Assembly (NCBI GenBank): GCA_008973525.1
Contig: WACJ01000132.1
Location: 909,033 to 973,032 of the forward strand
Length of the DNA: 64,000 nucleotides
From: Stenopsyche tienmushanensis
Lineage: Eukaryota > Arthropoda > Insecta > Trichoptera > Stenopsychidae
Direction: 5' to 3'
Shown here in pieces: positions 46,835 through 58,899 of the stretch. Position 1 is the first letter of the stretch; the number at the start of each line of letters is the position of its first letter. Made by a program: the position numbers and the translations under genes. A model generated the notes under the pieces. It saw only the letters and a list, made by a program, of their open reading frames with translations, was not told the DNA's origin and did no database searches.

Positions 46835-49800
46835 CTAAAAAATTTAATTACATATAAATAAATTATATAAAAACATATTCGTTTAATGCATCAAATTAAA
46901 TATAATAATACCTCCGGCAGTCGCAAGAGGTGCAGTCGTATGAGCGGATAATAGCGCACGTCGTATAGAATTCAGTAACGCTGTATGCGGAGCATGCCCA
47001 GGCGGAGTAAGACCAGAACGACTTTGTGCGGGACCGCCTCCGGTCCTCAATGATGGAGCCATAACCAAGGCTACAGACAATAGCAGTACCATGAGGCATG
47101 TTGCGGGCTGTGTGCTCTTATAGCCGGAACCTTTTGTGACCATTGTCTATAGAATATAAAAATATATAAATAAACGAAAAATGATTCTCGACGTTTAAAT
47201 TTAATCATATTTATTTCGACGAATAAAATAGTCTCACCTGTAATTTTTTAAGTTGAGACGCAAGTGATTGATTTTGTGATTGTAAAGCTTTGATCTTTCT
47301 CATTAAAGATTGATTTTCATCTGTGCATTGTTTTACTCTAAAATAAATAATACATGCATAAAATATTTCCATATAAGATTACCAATTACATCCAGAAAGT
47401 AAGGTTACAACATTTATATAGGATCGAAAAATGCTTGTATTTAATCATTCAAAACACTAAAATATCTGCCTCCTAAACTGGTCCCCCCCCCCCTTAATTG
47501 AAATTCACAGGATACTTCAATAATATATTTAACTATTTTTCAACGTAATTGTTGTCATTTGTGAAGGCGAACTCCGCCGCTTGTTCTTTTTGGATTGTCT
47601 TTTGGATTCTGGGGTGTAGTGACACACCCACATCTCATCCCCTCGGTCTTAAGAGCCCTTGTAACCTTACTCTCTAAATAACCCTCGTAATCAGCAAATA
47701 TAAAAATATCATTATTACCTATCTTCCAGCCCATCAACGTATTCTTTCTTACGCCTGCGAGAATCTTGTGCGGATATCTTGTTCCTAATTTTTCTCCTAA
47801 TACGTTTAAGCTCACGCTCTTCTAGTCTAGTCAAGGGGTAGCTTGAAGGGAGCGAAATACCCTCTTTGACTAAAAGGCGCTTTTCTTCATTAGTTAATTC
47901 TAAACGTGGAAACTGTCCATTTTTGCGACTAACTTGAACCTCATCATCACCCATTCTATCATCATCGTCGTCGTCGCTGTGTCCTGAACCTCGATCACTT
48001 GTTGAATCTTCTAAAATTCAAATGTAAAGGTTATTATCCGAACAAATATAGTTTAAAAATTCGCTATGTCCATTAAAATAAATACTGCAATTTGATTGTA
48101 TTACTCTTTAAATGCATTGAAAATGTAAATGAATATAATTTACAAGTAATGGTAAATTTTATATATCAATTGCTCTAAACAAAAGCAACATTGCAGTCAA
48201 TTATAGTCAAAATTAATGCCTATAATATAACGTAGTTTTTGAATACATTAGCATTTAAAAGTACGTAAAATATACAGAGTTAAATGGCTTTAATTATGTG
48301 AAATACTATATAAGATGTAGAATGTATAGAATCCGTTTATTCTTAATGCATTAACACTTTGTATGCATTTTAGCCATAAATACAGAGGACTGTATTTCCC
48401 ATTTATAATCAATTGATATATCCGATATCGAATTTCTCAAGAAGATTGAACTTAAATCGTTAAATTGAATTTTAGCGTCGAAATCTTGTTAATACAAATC
48501 CTAATATAATATTAACATCATATATTTCGTCCAATCCATACCAATCCACATTTTTTATGTTCCCGCATACAAAGTTTTAATATATCGACTGAACAAAAAG
48601 CAAGAATTTTATCCATTGCCATCTCGTTATAAATTCTTAATCATTTAAACATTTCAAATGCACAAAGCAAAAAGCATGCAAACAAAAATCACAATACAAA
48701 AGCACTCTCTTTTGTTGAATCATTCGGGGAAAATATTAAAATATCATCCATTATCTTTCGTTTGATAATGCTCGATAGATAAACGATAAGCAAATAAAAA
48801 TGAGTTTTACAAAAATATCACTGTCTATGATTTGTTGCTTTTGTAATATTTTTAAGCGTGTTTTAAAAAACGCGACATGAATAACCGCTAAGTTGAGTAA
48901 ACTCGCTTATATATCCTTATTAGAAATTTAAACGTCTTTTGATAAGTACGCAGAAAATTGAAGAATAAATGCAACCATTGACAGATAAAATTGACGCTAG
49001 AAATGGATGATAAATTAAAAGGAAAATGTGATTATGTGAAACTAGTAATATAATGAATATCAACAAACCCATAATGTATTGCGGCTCATCCGAGTCAAAC
49101 GTTGCATACATTATGTTATTTTTCTTCCTATTGTCCATGACTTGTTTCGACTTTTGCAAGAAATTGGCAGCTGCTATTTTAATGTTAGCCGGATTCTTAA
49201 GATCGGTAGCATTGATTATTTTTATGGAGCGGATGTCTTTCATATCTTTAATGGTAACGGGCAGCAATATAGATCGGGGGTTTCCGGCAACGGGTGCGAC
49301 CCTTATGATCTTTTTCTGCGTACTCGACACGTCAGTGCTCTGTACGTTTAATGGTTGGTTATTATTAATAATTTGGATGTTAGATGAGTGTGTCGTATTC
49401 CCGTTCTGGCTCAATAGTATCCTTTGTTTATCGTGGCGCGATACGTGAACGTTCTTTGTGTGAACTGTATCACGTTTGCCAGTAAAATGCTTCTGTATCT
49501 TGGGAATTATAACTGCTGATGGAGGTGGAGTTGATGATTTCCGCTTTAGATTTGTTATACCTGAAATGGTCATGATTTTTAGATGAAATTACATAAAACT
49601 GTATAATAGTTAATTCGAAATATAAATTTCAAGACAAATTTAATCATTTTGTAACCAACAATGTTTGATAAATTCATTTTTAACACTACATGCATAGCTA
49701 GTATCGTCTATTCAATAAAAGGCTACCCTTTTGCTTTTTCTTATACATAAAAGCAATGTGAAAAACTCCTACATTGTATTAAGTTATTTTTGAAGAAATG

Positions 49801-51372
49801 GGTACATAATCGCATATTATTTACAATGTACTTTGTCTCTTATGTTTTCAATAAGTGTTATCAGTATGAGTTATCAATTTTTATAGCAGATGACAATCAA
49901 TATTTCATCAATAACATTTCGTTTAACTATAAAAGTAACAATACCATTAACATTATCCACATAAAACGACTGATAAACAAGCACTGTTATAAAAGCGATT
50001 TAAAACCTAATTTGCTTGCTATACTTAAATTCATAAATGCATTAAAATCACTAATATTGAATAGAATATATGTATATGTTTAAAAAAAATTATAACACAT
50101 TTGCTATTGAAGAATTTAATTTAAAATAAGTAAGATCAAGAAGATAATTTTAGAACATACATAAAGTGTTTATTGAAAAAGAATGGATGCATTAAGCAAA
50201 TTTTTTGTACAATACAAATATTAACTCTTTTGTCTATAGACAAGACCATCTGTTAGCCTTAAATTTACAGAGTGAATAAGAACACGAAGTTTTAGGGTCT
50301 TGAATTAATACATGTTTGCTTGAAAATATAAACACTCATTAAAACATCGTCAAAAGGTATGCATGTTTTAATATGGATGCCAACCATATGATTAAAATAA
50401 GAAAACCAATCAATCACTTCGTAAAATCATCCAATATAGCAAAATAAATCTGAAGTCTAAATTAATCCTTTGATGGTGTTTTTTGTCCAGCGGAAGTAAC
50501 GTGTGAGCAAGATGCACTACTAAAGAAACCATTCGTATTCAAGTATTTTGAAGACATCAATGGGCCAATATCGATATTTTTTTGCAGTCCTCTTTAGTTT
50601 CAGAATCGACGATATATCGTGTGCTTAGCATCCAGAGGGTTAATAAAACTCAAATCTGTTAAAAAGGTAAAAACCCAACAAATTTCATAATAAAGATTGT
50701 TACGTAATGGTAGAAATATTTAAGTTCAAAGTGTGTAATTATATATAAAAACAAAACAAACAAACAAGGCACTCGAGCAAACATGTTTCAAGCAATTCTC
50801 TGAACATTATCGCACAATTTCTTAACTTACTTTGGAATGTTTGCGCAGGTTGTCGTAGATCTCTGGATGCCGTATTTTGACAGGTGGTTAAATCGATCTT
50901 GTCCTCGTAACAATTAACAGGTGAACCAATATCGGATAGCGACGGGCTGGAATGGCCAGGTGATACCGTAGACATTGAGGAATGAGAAGCATTGGAATCG
51001 AGGGGAATGATTTGATGGCCGGGACTAGAAAACGAGGAATTTAGAATATCTTCATCGGACGGATTCTGGTGCATCATCAGCGGCGAAAGCTGCTGGTCTA
51101 TCAAATCACTATGGGCAAATGAAAAATAATATTATTTTATAATTCATAACATCAAGCTATCAATTTGATTTGTACGGATAAACTTACAGATCGGCATGAT
51201 CCATTGAAAGTCCACTATCGCTTCCGGCAAGAGAGCCTGCAGTTTTACATACTTGCTCTCCAAATCCGAATGAATTCAAGTCGCCGACTTGTGGCGGAGC
51301 CAGATCCAATAGACCTCCATCCATAAAGAAGTTGTCCAACAATTCATCTGAATTTGTCGGCCACTCATCATT
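46293..51372 (-). CDS. CREB3L: CREB3/CREB3L-type membrane-bound bZIP transcription factor
   Basis: CREB3-family factors sit in the ER membrane, are cut in the Golgi by site-1 and site-2 proteases, and the freed N-terminal half enters the nucleus to activate secretory-pathway genes. Seven exons (51372-51188, 51108-50831, 49560-49069, 48010-47719, 47337-47238, 47146-46912, 46834-46293) join in one frame: 2124 nt, 707 residues plus stop. Domains by residue in this partial protein: acidic start (1-60), Ser/Pro-rich part (70-145), family-specific lead-in [17 protein letters not shown] and basic region [19 protein letters not shown] (about 350-408), leucine zipper (to about 450), transmembrane helix [15 protein letters not shown] (466-480), RSGL site-1-protease-like motif (492-495), lumenal tail to 707. 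Closer to CREB3/CREB3L3/CREB3L4 than to CrebA/CREB3L1-2. The start codon exon is unsettled. Confidence 0.94.
46912..47146 (-). CDS. CREB3L: CREB3L transmembrane exon
   Basis: 235 bp: starts [20 protein letters not shown], with the hydrophobic segment [15 protein letters not shown], then [19 protein letters not shown] and [18 protein letters not shown]. The transmembrane segment directly after the zipper and an R-x-x-L motif about 12 residues into the lumen match the regulated-proteolysis layout of CREB3 proteins. Acceptor TTCTATAG, donor GTATTA. Confidence 0.95.
47238..47337 (-). CDS. CREB3L: CREB3L leucine zipper exon
   Basis: 100 bp: one base completing Arg, then [20 protein letters not shown] and [13 protein letters not shown]. 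Leucines and other hydrophobics keep heptad spacing from the basic region. Acceptor TTATTTTAG, donor GTGAGA. Too short and split to appear as an open frame of its own. Confidence 0.95.
47338..47718 (-). other. CREB3L: CREB3L intron between basic region and zipper, with MITE end
   Basis: Holds the mariner-type MITE end copy 2 (47385-47455: CATCCAGAAAGTAAGGTTAC, CGAAAAATGCTTGTATTTAAT) in inverse orientation to the gene, and a C10 run near 47485. Remainder unremarkable. Confidence 0.75.
47719..48010 (-). CDS. CREB3L: CREB3L basic-region exon
   Basis: 292 bp: acidic lead-in ([20 protein letters not shown]), then [40 protein letters not shown], and the basic region through [10 protein letters not shown]. 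The stretch before the basic region is the hallmark extension of CREB3-family proteins. Acceptor AATTTTAG, donor GTAATA. Confidence 0.96.
48011..49068 (-). other. CREB3L: CREB3L intron (1.1 kb), nothing recognised
   Basis: AT-rich, no repeats identified. The open frame running below 49069 on the minus strand is donor read-through. Confidence 0.8.
49069..49560 (-). CDS. CREB3L: CREB3L exon, linker before the bZIP
   Basis: 492 bp: [20 protein letters not shown] to [10 protein letters not shown]. Rich in Lys, Ser, Asn and Ile with no named domain; [20 protein letters not shown] is the most ordered-looking part. The acceptor CATTTCAG at 49562-49561 means the ATG upstream of it is intronic. The donor GTTTGT at 49068 is weak, but phase and the next exon fit. 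Confidence 0.88.
49561..50830 (-). other. CREB3L: CREB3L intron (1.3 kb), nothing recognised
   Basis: AT-rich. No repeat termini or exon-like sequence seen. Confidence 0.75.
50831..51108 (-). CDS. CREB3L: CREB3L exon, Ser/Pro-rich activation region
   Basis: 278 bp: [39 protein letters not shown], then [20 protein letters not shown] and [10 protein letters not shown]. Acidic and Ser/Pro-rich, as expected for a transactivation domain. Acceptor GCCCATAG, donor GTAAGT. Confidence 0.9.
51188..51372 (-). CDS. CREB3L: CREB3L exon, acidic N-terminal activation motif
   Basis: 185 bp in phase 0: [40 protein letters not shown], ending GLSMDHADL. The [16 protein letters not shown] stretch resembles the N-terminal ELLDLLFDRQ-type motif of human CREB3L3. 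Acceptor ATTGCAG at 51374-51373, donor GTAAGT. A start codon must lie in an upstream exon. Confidence 0.92.
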
Positions 51373-52278
51373 CTGCAATATAAATTAATAGATAATTTCT
51401 GTTGCATATTATTTTTACTAACAATGCAACCATAAAAACTTAGTTCCATGGCTCAGAATGACTATACAGTTATATATGCCAGAAAGCGAGAAGATGTTGA
51501 ATCAAATTTAACCGTAATTAATACTATTTTGTTATTATGAAATTATATTTAGAATAATTCAGATTTGTATCAAATTACATCCGAATGCTTTGGAATGTCA
51601 TCAATTTTCTATAATGCATTTTGATACAGTCAATTTAGCAAAAATTTAGCTAACTCTTAATTTTACACGTCCAAGAAAATCTTGTTATTCAAAATACTTT
51701 TTAATGTACAGTCATTGATTTATAATTTTTATTTGCGGATCAAGCCTAAATTAAAAATTATTATTTACAAAAGATTTCGCATACTTTATAACAATCGGTT
51801 GAATCAAAATAGCGATCTATTCATGGATAAAAAGTGTCGGTAGTAACAAGCATACAATTTCATCCGATTACATCAGGAAATAATGATTCACATACAATAA
51901 TTGAATATTTCTAAGATAAAATGTAATTTCCAATGCATTAGACAGTGTCATTTAAGTCTCGTTATTGTACATCGCTGACAACAAAATAACATGATGTAAT
52001 ATTTTTTGCCATGCTTTCCTCCACTTGTATTGCATTAGCATTTTTATCTGAATATAAGATTGCTCAAAAATACTATATTTTAATTTCCACCTTGACCTTT
52101 CTCTTATAAGAATCAAAATTAGCTTTCACATTAAATAATACAACAGTCAGATTATTCCAAGACACTTTATTTTAAGCTTAACATAATTCAATAAATATTT
52201 GCTAATAAAATTCCTAGATTACTTTATATATTCAGTCCGTCTAATTACAAAATCATGAATGAACATTCGTCAATACGT
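51373..52278 (-). other. CREB3L: presumed CREB3L first intron, nothing recognised
   Basis: AT-rich between the first certain CREB3L exon and the candidate exon upstream. No better start-codon exon with a good donor was found here. Confidence 0.45.
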
Positions 52279-52450
52279 TCATTGAGCATACCCGCTGGGT
52301 GAGCATTCGAAATGAAACTCGGTAGTAATGCCACTTTCAATATCGAGCGAATTTGGAGGTGAATTATTTGTGGCTGCACTGTGATGATGATATGATGAAT
52401 ATTCAAAATCATTTAATATGACATAAATTTCAGAGCGGTTCAATGCCGAT
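52279..52450 (-). CDS. candidate exon: CREB3L start exon or last exon of another gene
   Basis: More GC-balanced than its surroundings and preceded by a TTTTTTAATATCAG acceptor. Reading 1: as a 5' exon ending at 52292 with donor GTATGC, an ATG at 52306-52304 (preceded by an in-frame TGA) gives MLTQR and joins the 51372 exon in correct phase (MLTQR-NDEW...). Reading 2: a different frame is open for 56 codons from the acceptor to a TGA at 52281-52279, SALNRSEIYVILNDFEYSSY onwards ending ECSPSGYAQ, which could be the C-terminus of an unknown upstream gene. I cannot choose; the start-exon reading is slightly favoured by phase. Confidence 0.35.
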
Positions 52451-53590
52451 CTGATATTAAAAAAGCGTATTTAAATAACAAAACAACACACCTTTATTGG
52501 CATTCAAGAAACAGTTATAAAAACAGTTATGATAAATTGACTCGAGTAATGATCATTTTGGCACTCGCGTTTTTATACGAAGACATAATACGTTAGAATA
52601 CATATTACCAGTTAAAATTAAATTTAGTACAAAATGAAATAGTTACGACCAGAAATTTCATTGTCATCTGGGATTAGTTGAAATTTGGGTTAGTTGGAAA
52701 GAAGCCAAAGACATATTTCCAATCCAGGGATCGCTAACAATATAAATGCTAACCGGCTTATTCATTGTGCTGATGTTTATTAATATTTTACATGACATAC
52801 GATTCTATAAAAATATGACTTATACGATTGTCAGAATATTACAGCAATGTCACGACGACGAGTCAAAATTATAGGCACATAAATTTACTTATCACCAAAC
52901 TCGATAACTAATTTTAACAAAGATGATGAACCTTTGTATTTGAACAATTTAAACGATAATATAAAAACTATCCATAATACATATAAAGACGTGGAATAAT
53001 ATTTCAATTTTAGCGTGGCAGAGTGGTGATTTGAATTCTTAATCAGGAATAACTCGGTTAAATTGTTTCAGTTCATAACTGTAACTTCATTAGAAATAAG
53101 TTACCGCAGAACGCACGCACATTATTGCAAAACGTTCATTTGAAATAGGTATTAATGCTCGTTTTACACAGCCAAATCATCTATAATACTATGAATAAAA
53201 TATATTGTTCGTCTGTGTCTTTTATATAGAACTCTCCAGTATATAAGCTTATAAAGCAGGGTGTTTTATTGAAGAGTTTATCATACAATGATTTAGGATA
53301 GTAATTGACCATGGAAAGGCAAGAACCTACGGTTTACGGTGTCTTAAAACTTGTATTAAGATGTTTAAATTGGTAGCAATTGGTCTTGGTAATCCTGTAT
53401 TATATAATAAGATAAATAGGTGTAATATTGACTTATCGGTAATGCCAAAAATAAGTGCCGCTTTTACGCTTCTGTTTATAAAAGTTATTAAAATAATAAG
53501 GGCTGTATGTTTTGTAATGGTTTTTTTTTGCTATACGCTTTGAAACAGTCATTGTCCAGCTTATTCTGATCTATCTTGCCTTCTATTCTC
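52451..53590. other. upstream flank, nothing recognised
   Basis: AT-rich, no supported features. Confidence 0.4.
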
Positions 53591-53599
53591 GGATGAATC

Positions 53600-53738
53600 A
53601 TGTTGTGGGAGACCTAAAACACTGGATAACGACATTCTGCAAGACTTGATGGAGACAAATCCAGGTCTCTCCGTTGATGAATTAGCTGAAAGACTTCACT
53701 TAATCCATACTGAGAACATACATGCTATGCTCTAATGT
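53600..53738 (+). pseudogene. mariner N-terminal fragment (SETMAR-like)
   Basis: CGRPKTLDNDILQDLMETNP then GLSVDELAERLHLIHT matches the second helix-turn-helix of irritans/SETMAR-type mariner transposases, followed by a stop near 53735. Only this short N-terminal part is left. Confidence 0.7.
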
Positions 53739-55634
53739 AAATCCATTTTTTTTTTCAGAACCGCGCAACGTGTATAAAGCTTGTATATTTAATAAAATGA
53801 ACCTTTACACTGTTGATATTGTTTGTATTTTATTTTATTATTATTTAGGAATTTAACTGTGTATAATAAGCATACAGCGAAAAACACCATTTAAAAAATT
53901 ATAACCTTTGAATGAGAATTATAATAACATCCATCTTATTCTCCTGATTTTCCTTCGAATTTTTATTTAATTCGCATATTAGAACAATTTTTAGTTCAGA
54001 GGAAGAATATATTATTGATTAAACTCATGTTTTCTTTTTACACCTATAAAGCTGATATAAAAACGGCACATATTTTTGGCACTATCGATATTTAATAAGT
54101 TTTATCTATATTTATTGACATGTTTCGAGTTCCTATAGTGCACAATTAAATAAACATGTTTACGCGAATAATAAATTAGCTTTCTATAAATAACGCGATC
54201 TATTTCGATCATACATTCAAGACAAGCACAAAAATAATAGTTTCATGCTTCTTCAATACATGTAATTAGTTTGGCCATAATTTATGCGCCATCACGAATA
54301 GCATCGATGAATGCTCATGAAAAAATATGTTTGCAACATTTTTACAAGCACTATTAATAATCCGAACCTGTTGAATAACAAAATTAAATCTTTTGATAGA
54401 CAATTCAGCTTCGTTCTAAAAGATCTTCATTAGAAAGTTGCATCCGTCACGATTGAATCGAGCCAAAATAACGTGCAAACTTTCACGAGACATTCTCTCG
54501 GAGCGAATTTGCCAAAAGTTGCTACAGCAAGCGAATTATTTTTTTCAAACTCGATATAAATGTATATCGTCTTTCGCTTAAAGCTAATACTACTGTATGG
54601 TATTTGTTAAGGTGAAAAGCGATGAATAGCAATTAGAATTACGTAAATATCGCAGTTTAGTGAGCATAAATTAGAAATACAGCAGTGAAATATTTGATGC
54701 AACGCTCTTTACTTTCACTACTTTTAGTGCAGCTATCAATTCGTTTCAATAATGCAGATTTATGAGCAGCCCGAGGCAAGACATTGTAGATGCATTTGAT
54801 TTCCATCAATTCTGCTCGTTAAGTGATATAATAGCGGACTCGTGTCAATTTCCATTCCATCTCGACATTGCCGTGGGTCATAAACCAGGTCACAGACGAT
54901 CACAACAATCAGCTTCTAAGCAAACAGAACCAGGACATAAATATTCAGAATGTGGCTGATAGTCATTCGTATCGTTTGACATTGGGAATATAAAGATTTT
55001 CAGCAGTGCATCTAATCGAACTATGCAATTCATCTCAAGTATAAATTCCAAAAAGGATTCCTACAGGTCCTTCAATCAAGAAATCTGCGATTTATGATTT
55101 TTCGTAGGACTGAAACATTCTGGCAAACTTAAAAAAAGCTATACCGAAGTGCATAGAAAAGTGATAAAATAGACATCGATATTTTGAAAATATCAACCAG
55201 CTTAATTGGCCACACACTAGAATATTTATATTTCCTATCATTCTATAAGATAAGCAGAAATAATATACGAGATAAATACGAGTTTGTGGCCAAAGTAAGC
55301 CAAGAGCAAAGACAAAAAGCAACCATCAATAAGCAACGATCTTAGTCACAGAAAAAATCATTCATAATTCAGAACTGCGAGTGGTTAATAGCAAGGACAT
55401 GATCTGGTCATATTTTTGACACGGGCATCAAATTCATATGTGAATAATTATGTACCAGATTTAAGATATTTCAAACTAATCGATGAAGGCTACTAAATCA
55501 AGACATTCCCGCCGAAATCTGGACGCTTGAAAACAGTGGTGTAACTACTAATTGGAGAGCTTAGGCGACGCCTAAGGGCAGTAACTGTCTAATTTATACA
55601 GTACATTTATATTTATCAAATTGTTATATTAACC
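53739..55634. other. upstream flank, nothing recognised
   Basis: AT-rich; a slightly more complex stretch near 54745-54960 has a 65-codon frame (plus) without known domain. Confidence 0.35.
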
Positions 55635-55636
55635 TT

Positions 55637-55760
55637 TCCATACCGGTGATGTATTTACTACACCTCGACTCTAATAATGGGAATATCGATATGAAATATA
55701 ATAGATACGGAGTTCAGAATTTTTGTATTCCTCCGTAATATAATTACGAATCACATCAGA
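55637..55760 (-). repeat. interspersed repeat, inverted copy of 17345-17465
   Basis: CCGGTGATGTATTTACTACA to TAATTACGAATCACATCA is nearly identical to the inverse of the 17.4-kb copy. It directly precedes the hAT transposase tail at 55890-56071. Confidence 0.75.
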
Positions 55761-55807
55761 GTATTATAGTATATAAGTATTCATCTGCAGCGACGGAAAT
55801 AAATAAT

Positions 55808-56071
55808 TTGTCGGGAAATCGGGAATTTTGCGAGTTTTGCGAAATTTTATCAGTCACATTGTTATACGAAAATGGAGGCTCATGCGATCATCAACTCGAA
55901 CTAGCATTTAAATATCCGATGACGATACCTCCAACGAGTGTGGAGGCTGAGCGTGCATTTTCAGCAGCAGGTTGCCTGGCTACCAAAATCAGATCCAGAC
56001 TAAATGACGAAACACTCGATGCTTTTATGTTGTTCGGGCATATTTTCAAATCAGTATTTGATTTTTTTTAA
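55808..56071 (+). pseudogene. hAT transposase C-terminal dimerisation region
   Basis: YPMTIPPTSVEAERAFSAAG then CLATKIRSRLNDETLDAFML is the classical hAT-family C-terminal motif, ending with a stop at 56071. The zinc finger and catalytic parts are missing. The 40 residues before it look non-homologous, so the true fragment probably starts near 55900. Confidence 0.75.
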
Positions 56072-58080
56072 CTAAATGCGCGAATATTTTTGGGTCCCCC
56101 TAATATATAGCTCAAAATTATTTTCTACGCAACTTTGAATTATTTCATTTTTTTAAGCACTCTGACGATAAGAAACAGACCATAAACACTTCACTTTTAT
56201 TGATTTATTTAACGTAAAATTGGAGTTAAACCATCGCTAAAACACACAATTATTATTGTTTTGAATCAAGACGTGAGATGAGATTTGAAGTATCCACGAA
56301 GACGGTATGCATAGACGTATGACGGGATTTGACGGCTGTGTGCGTCAAAGTGCTGACTAACTTTGTTTGGAAAATGATTAAGATTATAATTGTTTACAAA
56401 TTAAAACGAAAGTTCGTCGGTTATCTAAAAATGCATGTTTGCATCCATTGTATGCACTCTTTAATTCTAAGATTATCGTATATATAATTGATCATCCCTG
56501 ATTGGATGTCGGACCTTTTTGCGAACAAATCTATAAATACAGATGAATCCATGCTAATACAAAAGCAATTTATTGAACTATTCATAAAGGAGGAACTTAA
56601 ACCAATGTCCGAACAAGTTTACCACAAATTCTGATTACAAAAACAGATACCGATTCCAAAGCTCGCAGTCGATGTACATATGTTGTTGATTGCTTTTCCA
56701 TTAAGTAGAACCTGAATATATGCCCAATGTTTTTTCTACGAGAAGGGTTCCATAAGCATAGTAAGTTTGGGAACCATTGATCTACAGCAACTATCCTATT
56801 GGCATCAACGATGTACTGAATCTAGGTTTATGGCTCATCGAAGTATAGTTCACAAATAACATTTATCTAAACGACTAAACAAAATACATGCAAAAATGTT
56901 CCAAGCTTAGATAGCGTTTAAGTCCAAGTTGCAATCGGAATTATTATTTGTTATTTTATAGAACAAGAAATAAAATAAATGCGGTATTCCAAAGAAACTA
57001 TTCCAAAGTGACGAGACAATATTTTCTTCCATCCAAAGCAATTGAGTAATGATTAATGATGATTGAGACAATAGTCGATATATCAAGCATTGTTAAAAGT
57101 AATCAAGATATGTTATAAGAAGTTCATTTATTGGAATTCAGGACGAAATCTCATACAAATGGAACAAATTCATCAAACTTGTGTATATATTTGGGATTCA
57201 ACTACAAAAATACTTTTTGTTTCAGTCAGTGTTTATACAATGTAATTTTAGGAAAGTTATAGTCTATCAAACTTTCAACGTTGTTGATCTATCTATCTAC
57301 AAATCTACATAATTGCTTTTCTGTCTACAAATAGTTTACACTAATCATTGCTAAATAAACGTCGTCTACTTTCGATACGAAGTGGTTAGGGCTTCAATAG
57401 ACGTGGCTAAAATTGTAGCACAGGAACTTGATTATAGGTATAAGACATTTGTATAATATCTATTTACAGGTATCAAAAATTATTATAAATGTCGATAACA
57501 AAATAAACAAACATGTAGCATTTTACTTCTGATCAGATTTTCGACAAAATTTCATCCTTCAATCATTAAAATAATGTTGTGCAAGATAAATTAATAATAA
57601 AAGGCGTTAAAGTTATAATCTTTTAAAGGCCAGCAATTTAAAGAATATATTCCAAATAGATAAAAATCGATGTTATCTCATTAGAGATGGCGCAAAATAA
57701 TCGATAAAAATAGGAATTTACGTTTAAAATTGATCAATCATATTTAACTATCTACACAACAAGTGTTGATTTATAACGAGCCAAAATAAAGTTCAGATAT
57801 TATTCGAACAATTAACTTTATCTACAGTATCTGGATTTGTTTACGCGGTCATGTATAACAAATGCTAGAAATTGCTTCAGGGTACGTTAATACCGTATTA
57901 GTTGAAAGTAGGGATGATAAAAGATTGGTTCAATCCAATAACTGTGCAAAAATAGAATCGGTTGTATTCAGACTTCTCTATGTGTGTACAAGAACATTTA
58001 TAAATCAATTATTAGAGAAAAAATCAATTCAAAGCCTCCGCAGGCGTTCATATTTGAATCCAGACAACAAAGACCTTTAG
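56072..58080. other. upstream flank, nothing recognised
   Basis: AT-rich, no feature supported. Confidence 0.4.
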
Positions 58081-58415
58081 GGTGGTTCTGCGGTTAAATT
58101 GTATGTTTCGTGTAAATTTTGCGGGGGCGCCAACCGCTCACGTGTCAACCCCATTTATCACAGAAGAACGCCCACCCCGACGTTATCCATGTCACGACAT
58201 TTCGATGAAATTTTACGCAAAGAAACCCAACTCGTCCAAAACGTGCGATTATACATTCGACCTCCACAATCGAACACAAACAAGTCGTCGCCGATAACGT
58301 CGGCGCAGATGCCCAAGATAATACATAAGCCCTCGGATAATGCGCATCTTAAGAAGCGCCCTCCGATAAACTCAGTTGTTAAAATTATCGAACGGCATAA
58401 ATCATCCACGGGTTA
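58081..58415. other. CpG-rich patch 1
   Basis: Marked rise in C, G and CpG relative to the region. Open frames exist on both strands (for example 105 codons at 58099-58416, plus) but show no known domain. It contains CTCACGTGTC near 58136. Together with 58900-59600 it could be a promoter or untranslated first exon for CREB3L, which points away from it leftwards, or for a gene to the right. Inference only. Confidence 0.3.
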
Positions 58416-58899
58416 AATGCACAATATCGATCCATCGATGATATTCTTGAAATGCACTCAATTTGAATTTGACCGTCAAAGTGTATTTTTATCAATCGGA
58501 CTTTCACCCGATTTCGATCTGTCCGAATGCAACATATAAATCATATTGTCTCTCATTTTTCCTTGAATTTCCACATACGAATCGATTTCACACTGATTGT
58601 TATGTGTGCCAGTCGATAAATGCGTATACGTTTCATTTTTTGCTATGTATCAACGTTTCTCGATTGATTTATAAGATCATTATGATGAATGAATGCAATT
58701 CGGATCTGATGATGCATTGATCTCCGACTAACATGTAATTCTTGCACATCCATCTATCTATAAATTGCATGCATGCGGAGGTGTCGTATTTAGTTTATAT
58801 AAATCATCCAATTAATCGTCTTCTCCTTGTAATATTATCGATATGTTATTATGCGCCTGTTCTGAATAAGGCATTATCTACAAAAACAGTGAAGATAGT

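Noticed and set aside
49053..49448. 131-codon plus-strand open frame
   Set aside because: Lies opposite a CREB3L coding exon; its composition is the shadow of the minus-strand frame and shows no known domain.
49561..49573. ATG at the start of the CREB3L 49.5-kb exon as a translation start
   Set aside because: It lies upstream of the CATTTCAG acceptor; phase and the upstream exon show that this ATG is intronic.
46293..51372. Assignment of the bZIP gene as CrebA orthologue
   Set aside because: Basic-region and zipper residues fit the CREB3/3L3/3L4 branch better than CrebA; kept at family level.
58099..58416. 105-codon plus-strand frame as a gene
   Set aside because: Frames are open on both strands in the same place, which fits GC-rich composition; no domain recognised.
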